This document shows positions 26,206-34,627 of a DNA stretch of 64,000 bases, in pieces (positions within the stretch are counted from its first letter, which is position 1; each line of letters starts with the position of its first letter). Made by a program: the position numbers and the translations under genes. Source of the stretch: Rhodospirillales bacterium 24-66-33 (GTDB taxonomy: Bacteria; Pseudomonadota; Alphaproteobacteria; Reyranellales; Reyranellaceae); assembly GCA_002281855.1 (NCBI GenBank), contig NCHQ01000024.1, positions 80,870 through 144,869 on the forward strand, in the 5' to 3' direction. Below the pieces are notes generated by a model. The model had not been told where the DNA came from and ran no database searches. It saw only the letters and a list, made by a program, of their open reading frames with translations.

Positions 26206-27714
26206 CTAGTCGGTCGCGTCGAGCGCCACCTTCTCGCGCTTCTTGCGGAGCGCGGGAAGGAGCGGTGCGATCAGCAGGGTTGCGGCAATCAGCAGACAGG
26301 CCAGCGAGATCGGCCGGACCACGAAGACGTCGAACGTTCCCTCGCTCAGGATCAACGACTTCCGCAGATTGTTCTCGAGCATCGGGCCGAGCACGAAGGC
26401 CAGCACCAGCGGCGCCGCCTCGTAGCCGAACTTGCGCATCAGGTAGCCCAGGACGCCGGTCGCGATCATGACGAAGACGTCGAATACGGCATTGCCGGAC
26501 GCGAACACGCCGACGATGCAGAACATCAGGATCAGCGGAAACAGGATCTTGTACGGCGCCTTCAGGACCTGCACCCACATGCCGATCAACGGCATGTTGA
26601 GGACCAGCAGCATGATGTTGCCGACATACATGCTGGCGACGATGCCCCAGAAGATCGCGGGATTCTGGCTCATCATCAGCGGACCTGGCTGCAGGCCGTG
26701 GATCACGAAGGCACCCAGCAGCAGCGCCATCACCACGTTGGGCGGGATGCCCAGCGTCATCAGCGGGATGAACGCACCGCCGGCGGCGGCGTTGTTGGCG
26801 GACTCCGGCCCCGCCACGCCCTCGATGGCGCCCTTGCCGAACCGCTCGGGCGTGCGCGACAGCTTCTTCTCGATCGCGTAGGACGCGAAGGACGAGATCA
26901 CTGCGCCGCCGCCCGGCAGGATTCCCAGCAGGAAGCCCAGCACCGTGCCGCGCGCCACCGGGCCGGCGCTCGCCTTCAGGTCCTCCTTCGAGGGCCACAG
27001 GCTGCCGATGCGCGACTGGACAATGTCGCGGCGGATCTGCTGCTCGATGTTGGTCAGGATCTCGGCGACGCCGAACAGGCCCATCACCACCGGAATGAGG
27101 CCGATCCCGTCGACCAGTTCCAGGCGATCGAAGGTGAGCCGCGGCATGGCATTGATCTGGTCGAGGCCGACCAGGCCGATGACCACGCCGACCGCCGCCA
27201 TCAACAGCGCCTTGGCCATCGAGCCCTGAGTCAGGAAGCTCAAAATCGAGAGGCCCAACACCATCAGGCTGAAATACTCGGGCGGACCGAACGCCACGGC
27301 CACCTTGGCCAGCATCGGCGCCACGAGCATGAGGGCGACGATGGAGAAGGTACCGGCGACGAAGGAGCCCAGCGCCGCGATGCCGAGCGCCGGGCCGGCA
27401 CGCCCGCGCTTGGCCATCTCATGGCCATCGATGCAGGTCACGACCGAGGCGGCTTCGCCCGGGATGTTGACCAGCACCGCCGTCGTCGAGCCGCCGTACA
27501 TCGAGCCGTAGTAGATGCCCGCCATCATGATGATGCCGGATTCCGGCGTGCCCGAGAGCGTGACCGGCAGCAGCAGCGACATGGCCGAGACCGGGCCGAT
27601 GCCCGGCAGCACGCCGACCAGCGTCCCGATGAAGACGCCGATGAAGCAGTAGAGCAGGTTGATCGGTTCGAAGGCGACCAGAAAGCCGTGGCCGAGGCCG
27701 GCGATGACGTCCAT
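26206..27714 (-). CDS. tctA: Tripartite tricarboxylate transporter permease, TctA family
   Basis: A 502-residue large membrane subunit of a tripartite tricarboxylate transporter, with about 11-12 helices. The N-terminal FIGVFIGTLVGVLPGIGPVS motif is diagnostic, as are YYGSMYGGSTTAVLVNIPGE and the second GFLLGILPGGGAVISSF loop. These conserved regions bind the loaded TctC protein. It is the last gene of the leftward operon tctC-tctC-tctB-tctA. The substrate is probably a di- or tricarboxylate or a related organic acid, but it cannot be read from the sequence. Confidence 0.96.
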   Translation of the reverse strand: MDVIAGLGHGFLVAFEPINLLYCFIGVFIGTLVGVLPGIGPVSAMSLLLPVTLSGTPESGIIMMAGIYYGSMYGGSTTAVLVNIPGEAASVVTCIDGHEMAKRGRAGPALGIAALGSFVAGTFSIVALMLVAPMLAKVAVAFGPPEYFSLMVLGLSILSFLTQGSMAKALLMAAVGVVIGLVGLDQINAMPRLTFDRLELVDGIGLIPVVMGLFGVAEILTNIEQQIRRDIVQSRIGSLWPSKEDLKASAGPVARGTVLGFLLGILPGGGAVISSFASYAIEKKLSRTPERFGKGAIEGVAGPESANNAAAGGAFIPLMTLGIPPNVVMALLLGAFVIHGLQPGPLMMSQNPAIFWGIVASMYVGNIMLLVLNMPLIGMWVQVLKAPYKILFPLILMFCIVGVFASGNAVFDVFVMIATGVLGYLMRKFGYEAAPLVLAFVLGPMLENNLRKSLILSEGTFDVFVVRPISLACLLIAATLLIAPLLPALRKKREKVALDATD

Positions 27715-27726
27715 TTCAATCGCCCA

Positions 27727-28200
27727 TCAGAACGGAATGAAGTCTTCGATCCATGTGCCCTTCGGCAACTGGACGAGAAGCATCTTCTCGAGGACGTACC
27801 ACACCCCGACCGCGGCGATCAGCGAGACCGGGATCGAGATCACGGGCCGCACCGGATCGACCACCGTCATCAGGAAGAGCAGCAAGGCGAGGCTGCAGAT
27901 CACGAAGCCCACTCGCTCGAACAGAAACCCGAAGGCGATCAGCGCAAGGACGACCAGGAGCACGTTGCGCCACCGGGCGCCCCGCCACAGGTCGCCCAGC
28001 AGCGGCCCCTCGCCGCGCAGGCCTCCGATCGCGATGGAGGTCGCAAAGGCGACGATCAGGAGGCCCAGCCAGAAGAACACGAACCCCGAGCCCGGTTCGC
28101 GCAGCGTCCCGAGCTCCAGAAGCCAGCCTTGCCAGGCGACAAAGGCACCGATGGCCAGCCAGAAGAGCCCGCCCCACAACTCAGCGCGTCGCAGCATCAT
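27727..28200 (-). CDS. tctB: Tripartite tricarboxylate transporter small membrane subunit, TctB family
   Basis: A 157-residue protein with four hydrophobic segments and the low sequence conservation usual for TctB. The first helix (ELWGGLFWLAIGAFVAWQG) is followed by a polar loop containing LREPGSGFVFFWLG, a common TctB feature. The start overlaps the stop of the upstream tctC gene by one base (TGATG), and tctA follows after 12 bases, so the three are translationally linked. It completes the membrane part of the transporter with TctA. Confidence 0.9.
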   Translation of the reverse strand: MMLRRAELWGGLFWLAIGAFVAWQGWLLELGTLREPGSGFVFFWLGLLIVAFATSIAIGGLRGEGPLLGDLWRGARWRNVLLVVLALIAFGFLFERVGFVICSLALLLFLMTVVDPVRPVISIPVSLIAAVGVWYVLEKMLLVQLPKGTWIEDFIPF

Positions 28201-29180
28201 CAGTTCTTCTTGGCAAGCCCGAGCTGGTCGACGACCGCGCGCTGCTCGTCAAACTGCTGCTTGGCGAACTTGGCGTAATCCGCCGTGCTCATGTAGCGCT
28301 TCGGGTAATCGTACTTGGCCATCAGCTCGGCGACCTTGGGATCGTCGAGCGCGGCCTTGAAGGCATCGTGCAGTTTCTTCACCACCGCCGGGTCCATGCC
28401 CTTGGGACCCGCGAGCCCGAACGGCGAATCGAGGATGAGGCCGAAGCCCAGCTCGTTCAGCGTCGGCACGTCGGGCCAGCGGGGATTGCGCTTCTCCGTC
28501 CAGATGCAGAGCAGGCGGAACTTGCCGGCATCCACCAGCGGCGCCCAGCCGGTGGCGTCCGCATCGGCCATGACATGTCCGCCCTCGAGCGCCGCCCAGC
28601 CTTCGGGGCCACCCTTGAACGGCACATGGGTGAACTTCACGCCGGCCTTCTGGGCAATCTGCTCCATGCCGATATGCAGCGACGTACCGGCGCCCGGCGT
28701 GGCGTAGGTGAACTTGCCGGGATTGGCGCGCGCGAATTCGATCACGTCCTTGAAGGTCTTGAATGGCGAATCGGCGCGAACGACGACGCCGAACGTGTAG
28801 CCCGACGTGTGAAGGATCCAGGTGAAATCCTTCATCGGATCGTACGGCGTCTTCTGCATGTGCGGCAGCCGGAACAGCGTCACCGGCATCTGCGCGATCG
28901 TGTAGCCGTCCGGCTTGGCGGCCGCGGCCATGGCGGCGGGGCCGCTGGTGCCCGATCCGCCGACCCTGTTGTCGACGACGACCGGCTGGCCCAGCAGCTT
29001 GCCGGCGGCATCGGCCATGGCGCGGTGCCAGAGGTCGACGCCACTTCCGGCCGGCCAGGGCATGATCAGGGTGATGGGCTTGCTGGGAAAATCCTTGGCG
29101 CCCTGGGCCTGCAGCACCGACGGCGCGAGCAGGCCGGCAGCGAGGGCTCCCGACGAAGCGAGAAGTGAACGACGACGCAT
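28200..29180 (-). CDS. tctC: TctC/Bug-family periplasmic binding protein, copy next to tctB
   Basis: A 326-residue Bug-type solute-binding protein. A short basic N-terminus (MRRRS) and hydrophobic signal end at SVLQAQ (about residue 25). Diagnostic parts are FPSKPITLIMPWPAGSGVD, VVDNRVGGSGTSGPAAMA and YATPGAGTSLHIGME. The ATG at 29180 is chosen because it gives the normal signal peptide; the frame stays open upstream but the extension only reads through the neighbouring paralogue. Strong similarity to the next gene upstream shows a tandem duplication. It should capture an organic anion for TctAB. Confidence 0.94.
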   Translation of the reverse strand: MRRRSLLASSGALAAGLLAPSVLQAQGAKDFPSKPITLIMPWPAGSGVDLWHRAMADAAGKLLGQPVVVDNRVGGSGTSGPAAMAAAAKPDGYTIAQMPVTLFRLPHMQKTPYDPMKDFTWILHTSGYTFGVVVRADSPFKTFKDVIEFARANPGKFTYATPGAGTSLHIGMEQIAQKAGVKFTHVPFKGGPEGWAALEGGHVMADADATGWAPLVDAGKFRLLCIWTEKRNPRWPDVPTLNELGFGLILDSPFGLAGPKGMDPAVVKKLHDAFKAALDDPKVAELMAKYDYPKRYMSTADYAKFAKQQFDEQRAVVDQLGLAKKN

Positions 29181-29194
29181 GGCGCCCCTCCTCC

Positions 29195-30184
29195 TCAGCT
29201 CTTCGCCAGGCCGAGCTTCTCCAGCGCCGCCTTTTCCTCGGCGTAGAGCTGGCGGGCGAACTTGTCGTAGGCAGCGGCCGGCATGTAGCGCGGCGACATG
29301 TCGTACTTCGCCAGGGTCGCGATGACGTCCTTGTCCTCGAGCGCGATCTTGAAGGCCTCGTCGAGCTTCTTCACCACGGCCGGGTCCATGCCCTTCGGGC
29401 CGCCCATGCCGAACGGCGAGTCGAAGACCATGTCGAAGCCGAGATCCTTCAGGGTCGGCACGTCGGGCCAGTTCTTGGTGCGCTTCTCGGTCCACACGCA
29501 GAGCAGGCGGAGCTGGCCCGCGTCGACCAACGGCTTCCAGCCCGTGGAGTCGGCCTGCAGGACCGTATGCTTGCCGAGCACGGCGGCATTGGTCTCCGCC
29601 CCGCCCTTGAACGGCACCATGGTCCACTTGATGCCGGCCTGGGCGGCGATGCGCTCCATGCCGATATGCAGCGAGGTGCCGGCGCCGGGGGTGCCGTAGG
29701 TCACCTTGCCGGGGTGGGCCTTGGCGTACTCGATCACGTCCTTGAAGGTCTTGTAGGGCTGGTCGGCCGCCGTCGTGACACCGAACGTGTAGCCGCTCAG
29801 ATGCGCGACGTAGGTGAAATCCTTGAGCGGATCGAACGCCGTCTTCTGCATCACCGGCAGCCGGAACACGGAGATCGGCAGCTGCGACAGCGTGTAGCCG
29901 TCGGGCCTCGCGGTGGCGGCCATCGTGGCCGGGCCCAGGGTACCGGAGGCGCCGCCCTTGTTGTCGACCTGGAAAGGCTGGCCGAGGATCTTGCTCGCCC
30001 GCTCGCACATGGCGCGGAGCGTGATGTCGCTCGATCCGCCGGCGGGCCACGGGACGATGAAGGTGATCGGCTTGCTGGGATAGGCCTGGGCGCGGGCGGC
30101 CGGCAGGTACAGCGGCATGCCGACACCGGCAGCGATCACGGTTCCCAGACCACGCTTCACGAGACTACGACGACGGACCGTCAT
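29195..30184 (-). CDS. tctC: TctC/Bug-family periplasmic binding protein, first gene of the operon
   Basis: A 329-residue Bug protein closely related to its downstream neighbour, sharing long blocks such as YGTPGAGTSLHIGMERIA, FDPLKDFTYVAHLSGYTFGV and GPKGMDPAVVKKLDEAFK. A basic N-terminus (MTVRRRSLVKRG) may act as a Sec or Tat signal, with cleavage near AARAQ (about residue 33). It is first in the leftward operon and is followed by 14 bases before the second copy. Two binding proteins for one TctAB pair suggest an extended ligand range. Confidence 0.94.
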   Translation of the reverse strand: MTVRRRSLVKRGLGTVIAAGVGMPLYLPAARAQAYPSKPITFIVPWPAGGSSDITLRAMCERASKILGQPFQVDNKGGASGTLGPATMAATARPDGYTLSQLPISVFRLPVMQKTAFDPLKDFTYVAHLSGYTFGVTTAADQPYKTFKDVIEYAKAHPGKVTYGTPGAGTSLHIGMERIAAQAGIKWTMVPFKGGAETNAAVLGKHTVLQADSTGWKPLVDAGQLRLLCVWTEKRTKNWPDVPTLKDLGFDMVFDSPFGMGGPKGMDPAVVKKLDEAFKIALEDKDVIATLAKYDMSPRYMPAAAYDKFARQLYAEEKAALEKLGLAKS

Positions 30185-30261
30185 TTTATTTCCTCCCTTT
30201 TATTGGCGAGGAAATTGGCCGATGGCTCAGTCGATGTAAAGCGATTGCAGGAGCTGCGTCA

Positions 30262-30882
30262 TCACAGCGTGCGCTTCATCCAGTGCGCCGTCGCCTGCGC
30301 GTCCTGGTTGTCGCTTTCCGCGAGCTTCTCGATGACGCGATGCCGGTCCTCGAGGTCGCGATTCTGGCTGAGCTTGATCTTGGTCTGCAGCCGCGCGAGC
30401 GGCATGCGGAAGGCAACGATGCCTCTGGTCTGGGCCTCGGCGTTTCCCGGCGGCAGGCGGTCCAGTCCCCACGAAGAGGCATCGGCGCCTTCATAGGCGG
30501 CCGCGAGCTTCGCGAGCACGTCGAGGGCGCCCTGCGTGTCCTCGACGATCTCCGGCCGGCCATAGGCATGGACAGTGACATAGTTCCAGGTCGGCACCTT
30601 GGGCCCCGGCGTGTACCAGGTCGGCGAGACGTAGGCGTGCGGCCCCCAGAACAGGGCCAGCGACTCCGCCGGCCGCTCGAACAGCTTCCAGTGCGGATTG
30701 GCGCGCGCCATGTGGCCGATCAGCGAACCGTGTTCGCTGCCATCGTCCTGCCAGAGCAGCGACAGATGGGTAGCGAAGGGCGCACCGGTTTCGTCGGTCG
30801 TCATCAGGAGGGCCCAGCTATGGGCCGTCATGACCTCGCGGCCGACCGCTTCATCGCCTGCGAAATGCTTCGGAAGATACAT
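30262..30882 (-). CDS. FMN-binding PaiB-type protein
   Basis: A 206-residue protein of the PaiB family, with a split-barrel flavin-binding fold. In Bacillus subtilis PaiB is linked to repression of sporulation and degradative enzymes; elsewhere its role is unknown. Characteristic parts are the N-terminal MYLPKHFAGDE, WALLMTTDETGAPFATHL, GSLIGHMARANPHW and the aromatic cluster FWGPHAYVSPTWY with WNYVTVHAYG. The C-terminal SQNRDLEDRHRVIEKL segment is also normal. The length fits. It appears monocistronic and is divergent from the dienelactone hydrolase gene. Confidence 0.92.
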   Translation of the reverse strand: MYLPKHFAGDEAVGREVMTAHSWALLMTTDETGAPFATHLSLLWQDDGSEHGSLIGHMARANPHWKLFERPAESLALFWGPHAYVSPTWYTPGPKVPTWNYVTVHAYGRPEIVEDTQGALDVLAKLAAAYEGADASSWGLDRLPPGNAEAQTRGIVAFRMPLARLQTKIKLSQNRDLEDRHRVIEKLAESDNQDAQATAHWMKRTL

Positions 30883-30949
30883 GGCTTGGATTCCTTGAAC
30901 GGCGCGGGCTTACCATGGTCCAATGCCGGCCACACAGGGAGGATTATTC

Positions 30950-31621
30950 ATGGGCGAAGATATCCGTCTTAAGTCTGGCGCTGGCGAGATCGGTGCTTAC
31001 CTTGCCACCCCGGCCGGCACGCCGAAGGGTGGCATCGTGGTCATCCAGGAGATCTTCGGGGTCAACCACCACATCCGCGCCGTGACCGACAAGTTCGCGG
31101 CCGAAGGCTACCTGGCCCTCGCGCCGTGCTTCTTCGACCACATCAAGCCCGGCATCGAGCTCGGCTATACACCGGACGCGATTGCCGAGGGCCGCGGCTA
31201 CGTCATGACGCCCGGCTTCACCGAAAAGGCCGTGCAGGACGTCGAGGCCGCCATCGCCGAGCTGAAGAAGCGCGGCGCGAAGAAGGTCGGCGTGACCGGC
31301 TTCTGCTGGGGCGGCACCATCACCTGGCTGGCGGCGACGCGCCTCAAGCCCGACGCGGCCATCGCCTATTATGGCGGCGGCATCTACGGCGCCCGGGACG
31401 AGAAGCCCAGCGTGCCGACGATCATGCATTTCGGCGACAAGGACATGCATATCCCGATGACGCACGTGAATGAGCTGCGCCAGCTCCATCCGGGCGTCAC
31501 GATCTACGACTATCCTGCCGACCACGGCTTCCATTGCGACGAGCGCGGCAGCTACGACGCGGCGGCCTCCCAGCAGGCCTACGCCCGCACGCTCGACTTC
31601 ATGGCCAAGCACGTCGGCTGA
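30950..31621 (+). CDS. Dienelactone hydrolase family protein
   Basis: A 223-residue alpha/beta-hydrolase of the dienelactone hydrolase family, which opens dienelactones in chlorocatechol breakdown but includes many esterases of other specificity. The catalytic cysteine is in VGVTGFCWGG (about residues 113-122), and the histidine lies in PADHGFHCDERGSYD near the C-terminus. The N-terminal GIVVIQEIFGVNHHIRAVTD is also typical. The ATG at 30950 follows a GGGAGGA site; an earlier ATG at 30923 lacks one. It ends six bases before the CoA-transferase gene, forming a likely three-gene operon. Confidence 0.93.
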   Translation: MGEDIRLKSGAGEIGAYLATPAGTPKGGIVVIQEIFGVNHHIRAVTDKFAAEGYLALAPCFFDHIKPGIELGYTPDAIAEGRGYVMTPGFTEKAVQDVEAAIAELKKRGAKKVGVTGFCWGGTITWLAATRLKPDAAIAYYGGGIYGARDEKPSVPTIMHFGDKDMHIPMTHVNELRQLHPGVTIYDYPADHGFHCDERGSYDAAASQQAYARTLDFMAKHVG

Positions 31622-31627
31622 CGCATC

Positions 31628-32878
31628 TTGGCAAAGAAGCCCGCGAAGAAGACCTTCACCCCCGGCGCCCGCGGCCCTCTGAACGGGGTCCGCGTCGTCG
31701 ACCTGTCGCGACTCGTCGCCGGCAACGTCCTGACCCTGCAGCTCGCCGACTTCGGCGCCGAGGTCATCAAGATCGAGCCGCCGGAAGGCGACACGCTGCG
31801 CTCGTGGCGGGTGAAGGGCGTCGAGACGGCGTGGAAGGTCTACAGCCGCAACAAGAAGAGCGTCGCCCTCGACCTGCGCTCCGACGCCGGCCGCACCATC
31901 GTGCGCGAGCTGGCGAAGACCGCCGCCATCCTGGTCGAGAGTTTTCGCCCGGGCGTCATGGAGGATATGGGCCTCTCGCCGGCCGAGCTGCACGCCATCA
32001 ACCCGAAGCTGGTGATCCTGCGCATTTCCGGCTGGGGCCAGGACGGACGCTATCGTCACAAGCCGGGCTTCGGCACGCTGATCGAGGGCTATAGCGGTTT
32101 CGCCTCGATGAACGGCTTCGCCGATCGCGAGCCGGTCCTGCCGCCGATGTATCTGGCCGACTGCATGGCCGCCCTGAACGGCTACGGCGCCGTGATGGTG
32201 GCGCTGCGCGAGGTCGAGATGAACGGCGGCAACGGCCAGGTCCTCGACCTGCCGCTGTTCGATCCGCTGTTCTCGATGCTGGGACCGCAGGCCGCCAACC
32301 ATAAGTTAACCGGCGAGGTGAAGGTGCGCACCGGCAGTCGCTCGACCAATGCCGCGCCGCGCAACGTCTACCAGACCAGGGACGGCAGCTGGGTGTGCCT
32401 GTCGGCCTCGACGCAGGGCATGGCGATGCGCGTGCTCGCCAAGATCGGCCGGCCGGAACTGGCGGACGATCCGCGCTTCGCGACCAACATCGAGCGGGTG
32501 CGCAACGGCGTCGAACTGGACCGGATCATCGGCGAGTTCATCGCCGCCCGCGATCTCGACGAGAACCTGCGCTATTTCGACGAGGCCGGCGTCACCATCG
32601 GCCCGGTCTACGACATCTCGCAGATCGTCCAGGACGACTACGTTCTGGAGCGCGAATCGCTGATCGAGATCGAGGATGCGGACATGGGCGAACTGCCGAC
32701 CCATCCGGTCGTGCCGCGCATGTCCGGCACGCCCGGTGCGCTGAAGAGCGCCGCGCCGCGGGTTGGCGAGCACAACGAAGCCCTGCTGAAGCCGATGCTG
32801 GGCGAGGCCGAGTACGACAAGCTCTGCGCCTCGGGCGTCATCTCCGACGGCACGACCGTCGGAAAGAAGAAAAAGTGA
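31628..32878 (+). CDS. CaiB/BaiF family (class III) CoA-transferase
   Basis: A 416-residue class III CoA-transferase, which moves CoA between acyl groups such as formyl, carnitinyl, succinyl or mesaconyl. Family parts are GPLNGVRVVDLSRLVAGN, ADFGAEVIKIEPPEGD, FGTLIEGYSGFASMNGF and YLADCMAALNGYGAVMVAL, which includes the likely catalytic aspartate (about residue 178). A Lys-rich N-terminus (AKKPAKK) and C-terminus (KKKK) are unusual additions. The TTG start at 31628 gives the normal N-terminus. The stop overlaps the start of a CitE-like lyase, so the two probably act in one pathway. Confidence 0.93.
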   Translation: MAKKPAKKTFTPGARGPLNGVRVVDLSRLVAGNVLTLQLADFGAEVIKIEPPEGDTLRSWRVKGVETAWKVYSRNKKSVALDLRSDAGRTIVRELAKTAAILVESFRPGVMEDMGLSPAELHAINPKLVILRISGWGQDGRYRHKPGFGTLIEGYSGFASMNGFADREPVLPPMYLADCMAALNGYGAVMVALREVEMNGGNGQVLDLPLFDPLFSMLGPQAANHKLTGEVKVRTGSRSTNAAPRNVYQTRDGSWVCLSASTQGMAMRVLAKIGRPELADDPRFATNIERVRNGVELDRIIGEFIAARDLDENLRYFDEAGVTIGPVYDISQIVQDDYVLERESLIEIEDADMGELPTHPVVPRMSGTPGALKSAAPRVGEHNEALLKPMLGEAEYDKLCASGVISDGTTVGKKKK

Positions 32879-33771
32879 AGCGTCCCGTCCCGCCCGTCTG
32901 GCGCTCGATCCTCTACGTTCCCGGCAACGTCCCGAAGTTCATCGACCGGGCGCACGAGCGCGGCGCCGATTGCGTGCTGGTCGATCTGGAAGACAGCGTG
33001 CCGCCGGCGCAGAAACCGCAGGCACGCGCGATGCTGCCCGACACGATGGAGAAGGTGGCGCGCGGCGGTGCCGACGTCGCGGTGCGCATCAACCGCCCGC
33101 TGCGGCTCGCGCTTCCCGACATCGAGGCGGCGGTGCGGCCCGGCCTCTCCGCCCTGTTCGTTACCAAGACCGAGGGCGTGCAGCATCTGCGCCTGCTCGA
33201 CGAGGTCGTGACGGAGCTGGAGCGGGAGCGCGGCATGCCGGTCGGCAGCGTGGGCTTCGCGGCCATGATCGAGCATCCGCGGGCCCTCAACGAGCTGAAC
33301 GACATCGCCGAGCGCGGCCCCCGCGTCATCGCCATGATGTTGGGCGGCGAGGATTTCGCGCTGGAGACCGGCTCGGTGCCGAGCGACGAGACGCTCGAAC
33401 TGCCCAAGCGGATGGTCGCGTTCGCGGCCCAAGCGCATGACGTCTCGATGATCGGCATCCTGGGCACCGTCGCCGACTATTCGGACCCGGCGGCCTACCG
33501 CAAGAGCGCCGAACGGGCCCGCCGCTTCGGCTTCTCGGGCGGGACCTGCATCCATCCCGGTCTCGTCGCCTCGCTGAACGAGGCCTTCACGCCGGCGGCC
33601 GATGAAGTCGCCTACGCGCGGAAGCTGATCGCCGCCGACGAAAAAGCCGCGGCTGAGGGCCGCGGCTCGTTCTCGGTGGATGGCAAGATGATCGACATCC
33701 CGGTGATCGATCGCGCCCGCCGGCTGATCCGGCGATACGAAGCGATCGAGAAGAAGGTCAGACCTTCATAG
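32875..33771 (+). CDS. CitE-like CoA ester lyase (HpcH/HpaI-citrate lyase beta family)
   Basis: A 298-residue TIM-barrel enzyme of the CitE-like group, which cleaves or forms beta-hydroxyacyl-CoA esters such as malyl-CoA or citramalyl-CoA. Signature parts are RSILYVPGNVPKFIDRA, the metal-binding CVLVDLEDSVPPAQK, a conserved VRINR segment and the LGGEDFALETG loop with the second acidic ligand. FSGGTCIHPGLVASLNEAF is also typical. The GTG start overlaps the CoA-transferase stop by four bases. A CoA-transferase plus CitE-like lyase recalls itaconate or citramalate degradation, but the exact substrate is inference. Confidence 0.92.
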   Translation: MKRPVPPVWRSILYVPGNVPKFIDRAHERGADCVLVDLEDSVPPAQKPQARAMLPDTMEKVARGGADVAVRINRPLRLALPDIEAAVRPGLSALFVTKTEGVQHLRLLDEVVTELERERGMPVGSVGFAAMIEHPRALNELNDIAERGPRVIAMMLGGEDFALETGSVPSDETLELPKRMVAFAAQAHDVSMIGILGTVADYSDPAAYRKSAERARRFGFSGGTCIHPGLVASLNEAFTPAADEVAYARKLIAADEKAAAEGRGSFSVDGKMIDIPVIDRARRLIRRYEAIEKKVRPS

Positions 33772-33821
33772 GAGCGCGCCACTGCGAGCGGAGTAACCTC
33801 CGCTCTTAAGGGGCGCTCCTA
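33769..33821. terminator. Nested inverted repeat between convergent CitE-like and petC genes
   Basis: Outer arms taggagcgc / gcgctccta surround an inner 8-bp stem (gagcggag-taac-ctccgctc, 33786-33105 range being 33786-33805). The outer left part, ggagcgcgccact, matches the family 2 repeat arms at 22543 and 58053. It separates two convergent genes and can stop transcription from both sides. Confidence 0.6.
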
Positions 33822-33824
33822 CGA

Positions 33825-34622
33825 TCAGTGCTTGTCGGCCCACACCGTGCGCTTCACGGCGTACATCAGGCCGGCCAGCGCCAGCAGGAACAGGATGACC
33901 CGCACGCCGGTGCGCTTGCGGTCTTCCATGTGCGGCTCGGAGGCCCAGGCCAGGAACTCGGTGACGTCGGCGGCTTCCTGGTCGAGCGTGGCCTTGGTGC
34001 CGTCGGCGTAGGTCACCTTGTCGTCGCTCAGCGGCGGCGCCATGGCGATCTTGTGGCCCGGGAAGTACTTGTTGAAGTAGTCGTCCTTCTTGACGTCGAA
34101 CTCCTTGATCTGCTCGGGAGTCAGCTTGTCGTACGGAACGTAACCCGTGAGGATGCCGTAGATGTAGTCGGGACCGGCCTCGCGCGCCTTGACGATGACG
34201 CTGAGGTCGGGCGGCGCCTTGCCGTTGTTAGCGGCGGCCGCGGCGGCCTCGTTGGGGAACGGCTTCCTGAAGCGATCGGACGGGCGGGCCGGCCGGTCGA
34301 CCACCGCACCGTCGTCGTTGAGATCGGAGACGGTGATGTCCTTGATCAGGCCCTTGACCTGATTCTCGGTCAGGCCGAGGTCGGTCAGGTTGCGATAGGC
34401 CATCAGCGACAGCGAATGGCAGGCCGCACAGACTTCCTGGTAGACCTGGAAGCCACGCTGGGCAGCGGCACGGTCATAGGTGCCGAACGGCCCCTGGAAG
34501 TGCCAGTGCCTGTGCGGCGGGTGCTCGGTCCCGCCAGCCGCGATGGCGACGGTGCCGGTGGCGAGGGCTGCGAGCGCGATGGCGCCAGAGACCAGGAGAT
34601 TGCGGGCGAACGGCTTGCGCAT
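33825..34622 (-). CDS. petC: Cytochrome c1 of the cytochrome bc1 complex
   Basis: A 265-residue haem protein of the ubiquinol-cytochrome c reductase. It has a signal peptide (residues 1-29), a c-type haem site CAACH (residues 65-69) and a methionine-containing AMAPPLSDDKVTYADG segment for the sixth ligand. One C-terminal helix (RVILFLLALAGLMYAVKRTV) anchors it to the inner membrane. It accepts electrons from the Rieske protein and passes them to cytochrome c. The start at 34622 gives the signal peptide; the same frame stays open upstream into petB but that extension is meaningless. Confidence 0.97.
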   Translation of the reverse strand: MRKPFARNLLVSGAIALAALATGTVAIAAGGTEHPPHRHWHFQGPFGTYDRAAAQRGFQVYQEVCAACHSLSLMAYRNLTDLGLTENQVKGLIKDITVSDLNDDGAVVDRPARPSDRFRKPFPNEAAAAAANNGKAPPDLSVIVKAREAGPDYIYGILTGYVPYDKLTPEQIKEFDVKKDDYFNKYFPGHKIAMAPPLSDDKVTYADGTKATLDQEAADVTEFLAWASEPHMEDRKRTGVRVILFLLALAGLMYAVKRTVWADKH

Positions 34623-34627
34623 GACTC

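Noticed and set aside
28200..30050. A 616-codon frame that would fuse two TctC proteins
   Set aside because: Only the part from 29180 is TctC-like. The upstream extension is an out-of-frame reading of the neighbouring paralogue, and a proper signal peptide starts at 29180.
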